The notes beneath the pieces were generated by a model. It was not told where the DNA came from. It did no database searches and saw only the letters and a program-made list of their open reading frames with translations. A program made the position numbers and the translations under genes. From contig CM007989.1 in assembly GCA_002189035.1 (NCBI GenBank), positions 124,001 through 188,000 of the forward strand: a stretch of DNA of 64,000 nucleotides, in the 5' to 3' direction. Origin of the DNA: Utricularia gibba. Lineage: Eukaryota > Streptophyta > Magnoliopsida > Lamiales > Lentibulariaceae. This document shows, in pieces, positions 22,877 through 34,341 of this stretch (the stretch's first letter is position 1; each line of letters opens with the position of its first letter).

Positions 22877-24369
22877 TCAGATAAAGGAAACCTGCATTTT
22901 CTGTGCAGCGTGCAACCAGCTTACTCTCGAACGCATGATAAAAGTATCAGCACTCGGAAATTTTTCCCAGAAAAAACCCTTCCTTGGAGCTGAATGATGA
23001 TTCACAGGCAGTGATCCGCTAGTCCTGGGGCCGAAGGAGAAGTGACGTCTCAAAAAAGGCCCCCCTATTGAACTTTTGTTGCTGGAGCTTGATATGACGC
23101 TAGAAGTCCTAAAATCAAGACCATCATGATTGTGCGGTTCCCAAGGAACATCGATCCTGCGCATCTTGGCTGCCTTTGTCTCACTAAAAGCACAGAATGG
23201 GCAAGCTGGGTCATACTTGTCCACCTCAGGAGTCATGTATTCTAAGCACTCCCCATGGTAGACATGCCCACAATTTAGAACTGCAACCACAGCAATCTCA
23301 TTGCTGGCTATTATCTTTTGGGTGCTCCAACGCCATGAAGACCTCTCCAGTAAAAGGTTGGAGCATAAATAACAAGTCTGGGAATCAAAGGAGGATCCTG
23401 ATTTATGCAAACTATTTCTGGAAATTTTATGTCTCAAGCTTGACGTTTCACCATCAGTAGACTGCCTCTCATTATGAGCAGTAGTGAGCTCCGCGAAGGC
23501 AGGGATTGACCAGCTGTCTGAAGAGTCAGCATTGGAGCCCCTTGGTGATTCATTGCCCCAGACGGGGACAGGAAATGAAGATGGCTCCTCGGATATTGAG
23601 AATGTCGGTAATCTGTACTCGAGAACTCGACTATCAGATACCTGGCGTAGAAATGGATGTGCAGGAGAGCGATGATGCCCTCTTGAAGGAGTTGCAATCA
23701 TTGGCACCATATGACTTTGAGAAGACAAAGGAGATTCCAATACAGATGAAACTGATGCAACGGAAGATGATAGCTTTACGGGGGACGGGTATGAAACAGA
23801 TGGTGAGCCTATTGACTCGTTGGCCTGGAAAAGTGTCCAAAGCGAGAGACAACAGAGTTAATCCGAGAAATTCAAGAAAAAGAGCTAGCTGCACACATGT
23901 GTCACGAGAAACCAAACTAAATTCATCCATCGCAACCTACCTCAGCAAGATCTCGTGAAGTGGCTGAATCTGCAATAATTACATGCTTTTAGTGAGAAAA
24001 AAAGTGCTTTATTTTGCAGCAAGGTAAAGGGCAATTGACTACGATTACCACACGAACGCATTAAATTTATGCAGTTTCCTTCAGCTGGTGATTTATACCA
24101 ATTGAGTCCGCGAAGGCTATCCACCGGACTACCATCATCTGAGGCAAATGTCGCTTCTACAGTGGTCCGAGATTTAACTTCCATGTGATCATTTTCACCA
24201 CCCCCATGGTGCATCCACTCAACGGTTGTCTCTTCCCCAACCACTCGCCCATAATTATCCCACCTCAAGCTCCAAGATGGAGAACGACGGAATGCCTGTG
24301 TATAGCTGCACCAGGAGATCTATTAATTATAGTTCCATCCCTGGCAGCTATGCAACAGGCAGCCCCCAT
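22877..24369 (-). CDS. RING-finger protein (putative E3 ubiquitin ligase); one apparent single-base deletion
   Basis: Three exons: 24369-24049, 23969-23941, 23824-22877, about 432 residues. The N-terminus (MGAACCIAARDGTI...) may be lipid-modified (Gly2, Cys5-6). RSPSWSLRWDN and GRVVGEETTVEW match a conserved N-terminal block of a plant RING family. The middle is Ser/Pro-rich. The RING spans CYLCSNLLLERSSW ... VLNCGHVYHGECLE ... CPFC, with the Cys/His pattern intact. Such proteins are presumed ligases; the target is unknown. One base is missing near 24285 between HRHSV and SPSWSL, breaking exon 1. The 5' leader extends towards 25150. Confidence 0.8.
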
Positions 24370-26094
24370 TCTCCCAAGCTACACAAATTTAGCCAGCTCC
24401 CCTTATCTGAGATGTGCAAATGCAGTGAATATAAATCCTGAAGCAGCAGCTGAGATTTCTGTCATTGAAGGCAAAATAGCATCAGTCAACTCATAAGCTG
24501 ATACAGTTACATGAACTGCATATTTGGTTTCTATAAACAGCTTGTCAACTAGAGGTCTTACACTTTGTTTCAGACACCCGAACTCGTTTCAACCCAAAAT
24601 AACCTATAAGTCCAGATTTAAAGTGCAAGAATTTTTGTATAAAATAAAGCTTGAAAAAAGGGTAATGAAAACATTGAACAACTCCTCTAAAGACCAAAGA
24701 AAACCAGAATCTACTGTTCTACTGCATGGGTTCTACGTGTCTCGATCGTAAATTCAATCAAGTAACTAGTACAAGTGAATGTATTCGCACTTACGCAGCA
24801 ACCAATCGCAAAAGATGAAAAAACGGCAGTTCCGACACAGCAAAATTGAAAAGTCGAGCATATATAACCTTACCTTATAGCAAGGTCAAACAATAGTTGT
24901 TAGGATCAATCTAAATTATGCCGATCTTCAGGTCAGTACTGTCGTAGCACAGGACACCAAAATCAAAATATCTGGAGGGAATCGGCCCAAAAAGAAGCCT
25001 CCGGCGGAATCCCCAATGCTTGCGTTATCGCGGGATCGCCTCTCACGAACCCTAAGCGAAGAATAATCTCGCCGCAGCGATAAAAAAATTCTTACACCAC
25101 CGCTTGTGTGGAGAGAGCGAGAGAGAGAGACGCGTCTTGAAATGGAGGAGTGAGTAGTAGACTGGTTCTGGTAGATGCTAACGAAGCTTAAGGCGATGAC
25201 GTGTCCAGCATACCACCTGCACCTGGTTTACTTGTTTATAGTACTTGGGCATCCATTCATTGGGAAGGAATGAGGTGGGCCCGTGGGGGCATGATTGGGC
25301 TGGAATGGGCCACGGGCCCAGTGGAATTGCAGCTACTGGCCGCTAGTACGTACGTATGTTGCCGAAAAACTGGACACCACAGCGACGCGTGCTGCTGCTC
25401 TGTCTCATCCATCAACGTGCTTCTTGTCCTTGTGCTCCAAGCCGTATGTATTGCACCTAATTTTCTTTTTATATTTTACTTACTGCTCTCTACACATACT
25501 AACTGCATTCCACATGTTTCAAAGTGAAATAAAATGAAACGCATAACGTAGCATATTAAATATATTTATGTATTACAATTTACTGTTGTCTGTTTCCAGA
25601 AATTTTGGTTGAATTCCAAAGCTTATTTTGAGATGGATCCACAGTCCGATGCAGCTGAAAAGGTAAAGTGCCTGGCCTGCCGTCGGAGTTTTGTTAAAAG
25701 CGTTACGCGCCCCGCTGGCCTCTCCTCTCCAACTCTTGTCTCAAGCGATCCCACGCGCTCGCGTCCCTGCCAACGTGGCATGGGTAAACCAAAGTTGCCG
25801 GCCACCCGTGAAAACGCATTCTTACCGTTCCTTGCTTCCTGCCTCTGTCTTTGCGGCGATATAGGCCCCCTCATCGCTGTTATTTCCTACTTTTTTCACT
25901 TGGTAGTTTCGCCTCCACTTGGTAACCTGGGTGGTTGGTGTTGGTGACCCGTTTTCTACCGGGAATTGCGGGTGTTTATGAGCTGGGCTTGAATTCTTGG
26001 ATCGTTTTCTTCCCAGTTGGTAGCTCCTGAAACGCGGCCACATTCTTGCGTGAAACCAAGAACTTGCCGGTGGTTGGGCAGATCTGAACCGCCA
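24370..26094. other. divergent intergenic region with leaders of the RING and Sec14 genes
   Basis: 1.7 kb between opposed start codons. The RING leader probably includes non-coding exon(s) in 24900-25150. A plausible leader splice donor for the Sec14 gene is GTAAAG at about 25662. A GAGA run lies at 25111-25129. No further coding gene recognised. Confidence 0.5.
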
Positions 26095-29000
26095 ATGTCA
26101 GGACCTCTCGACCGATTAGCTTTGCCTTGTAATGTGCCTTTGTTTTCCTGGTTTTGCTTTGATTTTCTTGTGTCATTTAATGATTTCTTGATTTTGTCGC
26201 CAGTTGAGCATGACCCGTGTGGAAATTCTCGTTGTAGAAAAGGAAAAAAATGTTCTTGGAGACTGAAATGTAGTGTTCATATGGATTTCGTATGGCTTTT
26301 GGAGAAAAAAAAAATCACTTTTTTTTAACATATGTCGGTATTGTTGAGCAGGTTTTGAGGGTTCATCTGGGAATGATGAGAAAAAGGAAAGGAAATCTGA
26401 CTTTGAGAATTCAGAGGATGAGAGGAGGACAAGAATGGGATCTCTTAAAAAGAAGGCTCTTAATGCATCTTCTAAGTTCAAGCATTCTCTCAAGAAGAAA
26501 GGCAATAGAAGAAAGAGTGATGTAAGAGTCAGTTCTGTTTCAATTGAAGATATAAGGGACTCTGAGGAGCAACAGGCTGTGGAGTCATTTCGACAAGCCT
26601 TGGTATTGGACGAGTTGCTGCCAGAAAAGTTCGATGATTACCATATGATGCTAAGGTAGATTGAATTACAAGTGTTGGAAGAATGCCTTCAGGCTCTGTC
26701 TGAATCGTACAAATGGATTTGTAGGTTCCTGAGGGCCAGAAAATTCGATATTGAAAAGGCAAGGCAAATGTGGGCTGATATGATCCAATGGAGGATAGAT
26801 TTTGGTGTTGACAGTCTTGAGGTAATGGCATGCTTGTGCCTTTTAAATGATTCAGCTTAAACTGCAAACGAATCGTTTCCAATTACATTGGAAAACTTTT
26901 TTTTTTTTTATCCTTTCAGGATTTTGAATACAATGAGATTGATGATGTTTTGAAGTACTACCCTCATGGTTATCATGGAACTGATAAGGAAGGAAGGCCT
27001 TTATATATTGAAAGACTTGGGAAAGTTGAGCCTAACAAACTGATGCAAGTTACAACCATGGACCGCTATATAAAATATCATGTCAAGGAGTTCGAGAGAA
27101 GCTTTAAAATAAAGTTCCCAGCATGTACCATTGTTGCGAAACGACATATTGATTCAAGCACAACTATTCTAGATGTTCATGGTGTGGTATGTGCTTTGAT
27201 TAAGTAGGAGCTCTTCTCCAGCTATCAGTTAAAAAGTATTTTAATTTTCTGCTTTTTTGTTCAGGGTTGAAGAACTTTACTAAGAGCGCAAGAGACCTCA
27301 TCACAAGGCTCCAGAAGATTGATGGGGATAATTATCCTGAAGTAAATACCAGCTTCTTAAAATTCTGTGCTCATTTCACTCAAACTTGTCCAACATCTTC
27401 ATCTGATTTTTCCTTACTTGAATGTCTATTTGATGCAGACATTGCATCAAATGTTTATTGTCAATGCCGGTCCTGGGTTTCGGCTACTGTGGAATACTGT
27501 AAAGAGCTTTATAGACCCACGGACAGCCACTAAGATACATGTGTGATTTGCTGAAGGATTTGCTCTTGTGTTGATTAGTACGGTGAGTTTGAATCATATT
27601 GCCCTTCGTTTCATGTTGCAGGTTCTTGGAACTAAATACCAGCAGAAGCTGCTTGAAATCGTGGATGCTGGGTAAAAAATATCTGAGCAGTCATCTTCTT
27701 ACTTGCATTCTTTTTTGAATCATCTAAAAAAAAAAACCGTGTTTTTCCTGGCTTGTTCTGCAGCCAACTCCCAGATTTCTTGGGAGGGACGTGCACCTGT
27801 GCTGATCAAGGGGGCTGTCTTCACTCAGACAAAGGGCCATGGAAGAATCCCGATATTCTCAAGGCATTGGCATCATCTGATTCTATTGGCTTCTTACATG
27901 AAACCTCTACTTCAAGATATTTGAATTGGGTGAACTAAATATTTGAGTTGAATGCAGATGGTGTTGAATGGCGAAGCCAAACGAACTAGGCAGGTTCTTA
28001 AAATCATTAACAGTGATGGGAAGGTCGTATTTGTCAAGCCTCGTTATCCAGGAGTATGGCTCCTTTATTCATTGCACACTTCGGCATCAGACGTTGCTTA
28101 ACTCATTAAGTGATGCTGTTTCTTGTTTTTGCACAGTTCAAGGGCAGTGACACCTCCACAGCAGAGTCTGGTTCCGAAGCTGAGGATATTGTTTCACCAA
28201 AAGCTGCTAGGAGGCACCCTGTTATTCGACTGACTCCTGTGCGAGAGGAGGTATGGCCATCCAGTGGACAATTGCATTATATTAAGCATCTGTGCAGATA
28301 AAGTTCGCTGCAAAGCGTTTTCGGTTTTTCTTCAGACAAGGGCTATCGGAACTAGTTCCTATGGATATGATGAGTACGTTCCTATGGTTGATAAGCCTGT
28401 TGATTCTGCATTGAAGAAGCAAACCCCTCTTCAAGCAAATTATGCGTCTAAAGGTTCGTGGTTTCAATCTTGATGAACCCTCTTTTAGCCACCGTTTTTC
28501 TCCTGCAGAAATGAGTTGTTTATACTCCTCCCACAGAGATGCTTCCCGCACCTGAATGTCAACAAGCGCCTGAAGGAATCCTTGCTCGATTTTTGGCTGC
28601 TCTTATGTCGTTGTTAATGATGCTTTTCTCGTTCTTCCGCTTACTCTCACCTCAAAAATTTGCTTCAAATGATCAAACCATCTTTCACGGTGTCGTCCAT
28701 GGAGAGGAATGCAAAACTCCACCCCCCACTTCATCTCTAGCAGAGTCAGCAGCACTCCTAACTTCAGTCCATGAGAAGCTGGCTGCACTTGAAGCAAAGG
28801 TAAGCGTTCTTGAGTCTAAGCCATCAGGGATGCCGTATGAGAAAGAGGAGCTCCTTAATGCTGCTGTTTACCGTGTTGATGCCCTCGAAGCGGAGCTGAT
28901 CACAACCAAGAAGGTATCTTGTTACTTTGTATTGCTTTTCATGTCAAGAAATTTTTTCATTCAGCTTTTTCCTCTTACAAATAGTGTTGTTGATTCAGCC

Positions 29001-29193
29001 AAGCTCACAAAGCCTTGTTGTACGCAGGCTCTGTACGAGGCTCTTATCAGACAAGAAGAGCTGCTGGCTTATATTGACAGACAAGAAGCTGCCAGGTTCC
29101 GGGTAAGTGAAACCATACTACTTTTTCATATAATTCAACAGCTTGATTCCGATGGGTTGCTATCCCTTCTCTCAGAAACGGGGCTGCTTTTGA
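26095..29193 (+). CDS. SFH: Sec14-nodulin phosphatidylinositol/phosphatidylcholine transfer protein (SFH type); one apparent single-base deletion
   Basis: Fourteen exons: 26095-26128, 26352-26655, 26725-26821, 26920-27186, 27265-27341, 27439-27540, 27622-27671, 27764-27863, 27958-28053, 28137-28250, 28336-28453, 28537-28913, 29028-29102, 29176-29193; about 609 residues. It opens [25 protein letters not shown] segment follows ([17 protein letters not shown]), then the Sec14 fold ([54 protein letters not shown]), and a C-terminal nodulin-like region with a coiled coil ending in KRGCF. Family members move phosphoinositides in polarised growth. One base is missing at the intron 4 junction (27186/27265: GG where GGG would give VGLKNF). 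Intron 8 begins GC. Confidence 0.95.
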
Positions 29194-29545
29194 ATCAAAG
29201 ATGCCATCGGTGATTTTATCCTCGTTACAAGCTCTCGCCTTTTTTGCTGTTTATGTGCAAAATCAAGGGAGGAAAGCAGCTGTGTTGCATTGGTTTGTAT
29301 GTGCGCAGGGGCAGACAGATCCTCCGTTCACTTGCTATCCTTTTGTGTGATCCTGGTTTGTACTCTCTAAACCGGTTGGGAGTGTGAAATGGTGAAACGG
29401 TATGTTCCATCACAGCATTAGAACCAGGAATAAGAAGAAAGAAAGAAACTTGGGAGTAGGTGTGGAGATGAGTATATTGTATGTAGATAAATTAGAATCC
29501 TTTACAACAAGATGAACGCCAAGTGAACAGAAGAAAAGCGGCCAG
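29194..29545. other. convergent 3' regions
   Basis: Between the stop codons of the Sec14 gene (+) and the DUF4408 gene (-). Presumptive untranslated sequence; nothing else seen. Confidence 0.6.
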
Positions 29546-30235
29546 CTATTCTTCTGCTCCCATCAGGAACCTCCGCTGCCGCTCAATAAACGCCTCCGAC
29601 TTCTGCCGTAACTCCTCCCCGGTCAGCTCCTCCCCCTTGCTGGGTGGAGGTTTTGTCCTGGAAGAAGAATCCACGTGGATTCTACGAGTCACGGCGGCGC
29701 TCGGGTTAACGGCTTCTTTATCAACCACCGGTTGTTGTTGAACTTGAACACACACCTCCTCTGCCGCGATCTTGTTCGTACGACGTCGGATTGAGGCGCC
29801 TGTACGGAATCCACGCCGGCGCGGATCTCAGCCGTATGAGGTGCCGGTTTTTCAGGTTTCTCAGTCCGGCTGTCCTGTGGGATCTCCGGCGGCTCCACGG
29901 CTTTCGAGGGAGCGTTAGGGCACTTTTTAACGTACTCATCGTAATAATCCGTCAACTTTTCCCCTCTACTCTCTGATAATTTCCCGGCTCCGAGAACAAG
30001 AGTGACGATTATGGCGTTCACGACGAGAAACACAAATCGCGGGTGACGATGGTGTCCGCAACGCCACCAAGCCACTCGCCGGAAAACTTGAAGGAAAGCG
30101 ATAACTCGGATGAAAACCTGGAGAGCACATAGAAAAGCAGGAAAATTTCAAGAGCACGAAACGCCTTGGCGATCCTCCGCAACTTGGGAGTGGCATTGAG
30201 TCTCCGTTTGTGAGACCCAGGTCGTGAAACTTCAT
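29546..30235 (-). CDS. DUF4408-type membrane protein; three apparent single-base deletions
   Basis: Single exon of 690 bases that makes sense only if three single bases are restored, about 230 residues. Order: MKFHDLGLTNGDSMPL, basic KLRRIAKAFRALE, membrane segment (IFLLFYVLSRFS), second hydrophobic segment (FVFLVVNAIIVTLVLG), a charged middle with KLTDYYDEYVKK, then the family C-terminus ELRQKSEAFIERQRRFLMG. This is the plant DUF4408 (with DUF761-like end) architecture; function unknown. Breaks: a CCC run at 30186-30188, GTCACC at about 30042-30045, and about 29795-29815. Each restores on adding one base. Either the consensus is poor here or this is a young pseudogene. Confidence 0.75.
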
Positions 30236-30373
30236 CCTCTCCAAGCAAAGCCTCGTCAACCGACGGGGTAGTCAGTCAGTCGTTGGAGAAATGGGTTTCC
30301 AGCATGGAGCAAGAGAGAACGGTACGGTGCATCCGCTGTCGAGGATTGAATAGGGGACTGGGAGGAGGAGGGG

Positions 30374-30381
30374 TATTTATA
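30374..30381 (-). promoter_or_regulatory. TATA box of the DUF4408 gene
   Basis: TATAAATA on the minus strand, 138 bases before the ATG. A G-box (CACGTG, 30413-30418) lies about 35 bases further upstream. Confidence 0.55.
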
Positions 30382-30489
30382 GCAGCCCCGTAGGGGAGTT
30401 TCTATATGGCGACACGTGTGGAAGTTCAATATCATCACCACTTGTAATGCACTGGCGCATCGCGTTTTGAAATGGAAAGGGTAGTTCAC

Positions 30490-31420
30490 TTCGGACTTCG
30501 GAATCGATTGTTAGCGTAAATAATGGTCCTCATATTATACTTTTATTATCATAAATAATAAAAACCCAAAAGGGGGATATTTTTATACATAATCTTAAAA
30601 TGATCTACTTTTTTATTATTTTCTTTTCTCTGAAACATTGAAATAAAGCATCAAGTCTATCCATTTGTTGCTTGTGGGTTATATGCATTACAGTTGAGGA
30701 CAATGGTTAAACTTATAAACATAAAATTCTAATTTATTATAAAACTAAAAACCAGTATATCAAATATTATGTGTACATAAACTAGCCAAGTAAATGAGGG
30801 CTAACTGTCAATTGTTCGTTTTTAGGCATTTGACACCATATAGACGTACCACGAAAAGATTAAGTTTTGCACCATCTCATAATATATCATGAGTACTTTA
30901 ACCATAAGTTATGGAAGACAATATCATTGTGTGTACTTTAGTCATATTTTCCCAAGAGTAATAGCATTATGCGTATAACATTGATCCTAATTTGTTGCAA
31001 ACCACACCACCCACTATATATAAATTTTTAATTAAAAAAGGACAATTTTATTGTTTTACATATAAAACCATTTATACTATACTATATTATAGAAGATTTA
31101 TATACAAGTTTATATATAAATTGTTGTCTGATAATATAGCATATGTATGTCAACTTTGTATGATTATATCATATATTTCTTTTTTAAGCATATGAGTTAC
31201 ATATACAAAATGAAGTAAATAATAAGAAAACTAACTATATTTATATCGCTTATATACTCAAATTTTTATTATCGAATATTAAACATTGTATATGATTGGG
31301 TATATATATATTCAATTACATTATATTTAAACATACTAATATTATATTAATATGATACGAGTTATTGCACATATTACTTTTTAATCATTATTAACCCAAA
31401 ATGATTTCCGTGTGGGGTAG
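30490..31420. other. AT-rich gene-free block
   Basis: Roughly 900 bases with very few G or C, many TATA-like steps and A/T runs. The open frames here are short and low-complexity. It may act as a matrix-attachment-like region or be decayed transposon; nothing in it decides. Confidence 0.7.
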
Positions 31421-32265
31421 GGGTTGGGGTTCCTTCCTTACCCACTAAGACAAGAGACGACAAGAAGGCGTGGGTCCATCCAATGAAATGAAATGACTGC
31501 ATCCAATCCATCCACTCAGCCCACTCTCCACAATAGTCCTACTTTGCTTCTTCCCACTATCTTCTCCTCAATGCCTGTCTACGCGACCTTCCATTTCCAT
31601 TCCCATTTCCATTTCCCACACACACAGACAGATATCGACAAATGACCAACCCATCAATGTTTTCTTCACTAGAAGTAAGTAGCAGCAGGCAGTATAATCC
31701 AATCCAATCCAATCCAATCCGTTTTGCATGCATGGGGTTCTCTGGAAATAAGGGAGGATACATATGATGTTCTAGATTGAAGGCGAACACACTGTTGGAG
31801 AAAAGCATCGTGCCAATAATTCTGCCTTTTCACATTTTCTCTGGTGGGTGTGGGCGCGGGTGCGGGTGCCTTCATCCTTATCTCACCAATCCTTGTCATC
31901 TTCCTCCAGGGGGGCAAATGTATATTTATTTTTTTCATCACCTTCAACTGCTTCTTTATATTATTCATTCCTTCATAATTTAATTACCAGAGGAGGTAGA
32001 TATATAGCTGCCACACCAATCACCATGGGTGTCCAAACAAATTCCAGTCTATTGTGATCGCACTCCGGCCCGCGAAGACTAAGAGCCCAACATGGCTTTC
32101 TTGTGGAGGGGCCCAGCCCAATGGAGCCGCGCAGCAAGGAACGACCATCATCTAATCGCCACCCTCTCTCTATTTGACGACGACGTACGCGATTTCTTCA
32201 CGGCGCTATTTCGTCTTCCATTCCTGCGCATTTCGACCGTTGCGAAACAAAAAACCAGAACGGAA
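31421..32265. other. promoter region upstream of the universal stress protein gene
   Basis: Contains small repeats (CCATTTCC units near 31590-31615, AATCC units at 31698-31720, GGGTGC units near 31855). An in-frame upstream ATG exists at 32092, but the family start is at 32266. No gene seen. Confidence 0.5.
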
Positions 32266-33000
32266 ATGGAGACGTTGCACGAAGAGGAAGAATACTGCTG
32301 GCGAGAAGTTAAACTTCCCTCGCTTATCCCAATCGTGGGCGAGCCAGGGCTGGAGAGAGAGACCGGCGAGAGAAGACGGGGACGCGATATAATCGTTGCA
32401 ATCGATCACGGCCCCAATAGCAAGCACGCTTTCGATTGGGCAATCACCCATCTCTGCCGCCTTGCCGATACTCTCCATCTCGTTCACGCCGTTTCCAGTA
32501 AGCATCATCCAATTCTAAATCCCCTTGTGCCATGTGATGCTCAATTTGTTGCCAAACTAGGCATCAGCAACGGGCTCGTCTATGAGATGGCGCAAGTTCT
32601 CATGGAAAAGTTTGCGGTTGAGGCCTTTCAAGTTGCCATGGTGAGTTTCTTCTTTCCCTAATCTGGGGTTTCACACGCAATGATTGATGATAGGGTTCAC
32701 AGCATTTTGTTTTGTTATCTGGATGAAAATGGATAGGAGAGGGAGCTAGAAATTGGATTCATTTAAGCCGGTCTTCCGCCATGGCAATGGGATGTTGGAG
32801 TGTGGTTTGAAAACAAGGATGATAATGCATCTTGCTGACCGATATCCAAACTAACAAGTTTTTATATCAAAACAGGTAAAAGCTCAGGCCAGGATTGTGG
32901 AAGGCGACGCAGGGAAGGCAATATGCAAGGAAGCAGAGCGGTTGAAGCCCGCAGCCGTTGTCGTGGGAACCCGAGGACGGGGGTTGATTAAGAGGTATCA

Positions 33001-33035
<35 letters not shown>

Positions 33036-33266
33036 CCGTAGGCAAAGAGGAATCTGTGATTTATTATTATTCTCTCCCGGTTCCGTTCCTTGTCAGCGTG
33101 CTACAGGGTAGTGTAAGTGAGTACTGCTTCCACAACTGTAAAATTGCCCCAGTCATCATCGTTCCTGGAAAAGGTATCAGCCAACCTTTCTTCCATGCTC
33201 CCTAAGCTGTTCGGATGAGCTAGTGTTTATGCTTTTGCAGAAGCGGGAGAGGAGTCTGTGGTATGA
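32266..33266 (+). CDS. universal stress protein A-like, ATP-binding type
   Basis: Exons 32266-32497 and 32561-32640 (or one exon 32266-32640), 32876-32994, 33097-33173, 33241-33266. The product starts METLHEEEEYCWREVKLP and carries the USP fold: DIIVAIDHGPNSKHAFDWA, ARIVEGDAGKAI and the ATP loop G-x2-G-x9-G-S in GTRGRGLIKSVLQGSVS. It ends VPGKEAGEESVV, as in the plant family. A 63-base GT...AG stretch in exon 1 (32498-32560) is in frame and free of stops; removing it gives HAVSSISNGLVYEM, which fits relatives better. The downstream intron holds a CTGT repeat at 33000-33035. Likely cytosolic, stress-related; partner unknown. Confidence 0.92.
33000..33035. repeat. CTGT tetranucleotide microsatellite (intronic)
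   Basis: About nine tandem units inside an intron of the universal stress protein gene, immediately after the splice donor. Confidence 0.9.
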
Positions 33267-34182
33267 GGGCACTTGAAGGAACTCAGGTTCCGGTTTCAGA
33301 GTTGTTTACACTACAAATGCAGCAATAGTACCTTAAAAGGCAAAGCATGAGTGTCAATATGAGAGTGGAAGTGTATTCAGCCTATGTGTTTTTTTATTAA
33401 CAATTCCAATGAAACTGCACGCGCGGCACAATAAATGTGAAAGAAGATTGCTGCTGCGGCAGCGCATATCAAGGGAGGTGAGGCGGGCGTTACGAATAAT
33501 AGCGGCAGTTAGATTGAGGTATTCAAAGGCTGGTGCACTTGTTGCGGGGTTTTCGTGCCCACAGCTTTGGCCGATCCAATCCCCTCGCATAGTTCTGGAT
33601 ATCCAGCGTAGGGACCAAGAGTACCGCTTCTCCTCCTCAAGAATCCAGTAGACGTAGGCAGACGGGGAAACCGTACCATCTGCCTGAAACAAGAAATGAA
33701 TCGAAGACGAGTAGAAATAGAGCTCAAGAAAAGGTACAAACATCGAAAGGGGAAGAGAAGACGATTTACCCCATGCAGAGGGAATCCCGCCCGCCCAGGT
33801 TGTTTCCGAATGAGGTCCAAGATTGAAAAAAAACGTAATCTAGTTGAAACAGAATTGAGGAACACTAGAACAAGCGCCCTGAGTCCATGGGGGCGGAAGG
33901 CATATCAGATACCTGTAAATCGAAATGCAGTTCAAAGGCAGCTCGCCACTTGGTAAAACGCATCATCAAGTAGACGGCGGGTTATGTGATGTGTGCTACA
34001 ACAACTTGCACAACTGGATCTGACCCTCCCTCCCTCCATGCCGCATCTTCACTTCCAAGTCCGCCAAAAGCCTCTGCCACTGTGGATTGTGGAATCCGGA
34101 TGAGTTGTTGGCAAGGGTCGCCGTCGTGGAAACATATGGTTTAAAACATTGATAATTAAAAAGCATCCAAAAATAGAGATAC
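33267..34182. other. intergenic; possible unrecognised spliced transcript on the minus strand
   Basis: I see no gene I can name. On the minus strand an ATG at about 33964 opens MMRFTKWRAAFELHFDLQ and ends at a clean GTATCT donor. Good acceptors lie near 33843 and 33687. Joined, the exons stay open, but the product resembles nothing I know. It could be a small protein gene or a non-coding transcript. Confidence 0.35.
34169..34173 (-). terminator. Pol III oligo-T terminator of tRNA-Gln
   Basis: Five T on the minus strand, nine bases after the tRNA 3' end. Confidence 0.7.
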
Positions 34183-34254
34183 AGGTCCCACCGAGATTTG
34201 AACTCGGGTTACTGGATTCAGAGTCCAATGTCCTAACCACTAGACCATGGGACC
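34183..34254 (-). tRNA. trnQ-CUG: tRNA-Gln (anticodon CTG)
   Basis: 72 bases. The seven-base acceptor stem GGTCCCA pairs with TGGGACC, with discriminator T. The D arm has TAGTGGTTA, the anticodon loop CTCTGAA gives CTG at + positions 34221-34219, and the T arm contains GTTCAAATC. There is no intron. A T5 Pol III terminator (AAAAA on the plus strand) lies at 34169-34173. Both internal promoter boxes look intact, so it should be functional. Confidence 0.96.
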
Positions 34255-34341
34255 TGTGGCATTGGGTGACACAATTGTAGTCTTATATCTATATTTTCTT
34301 GTTGTTATTTTCCACATCCCGGCCACTTCCGGAGCACAAAG

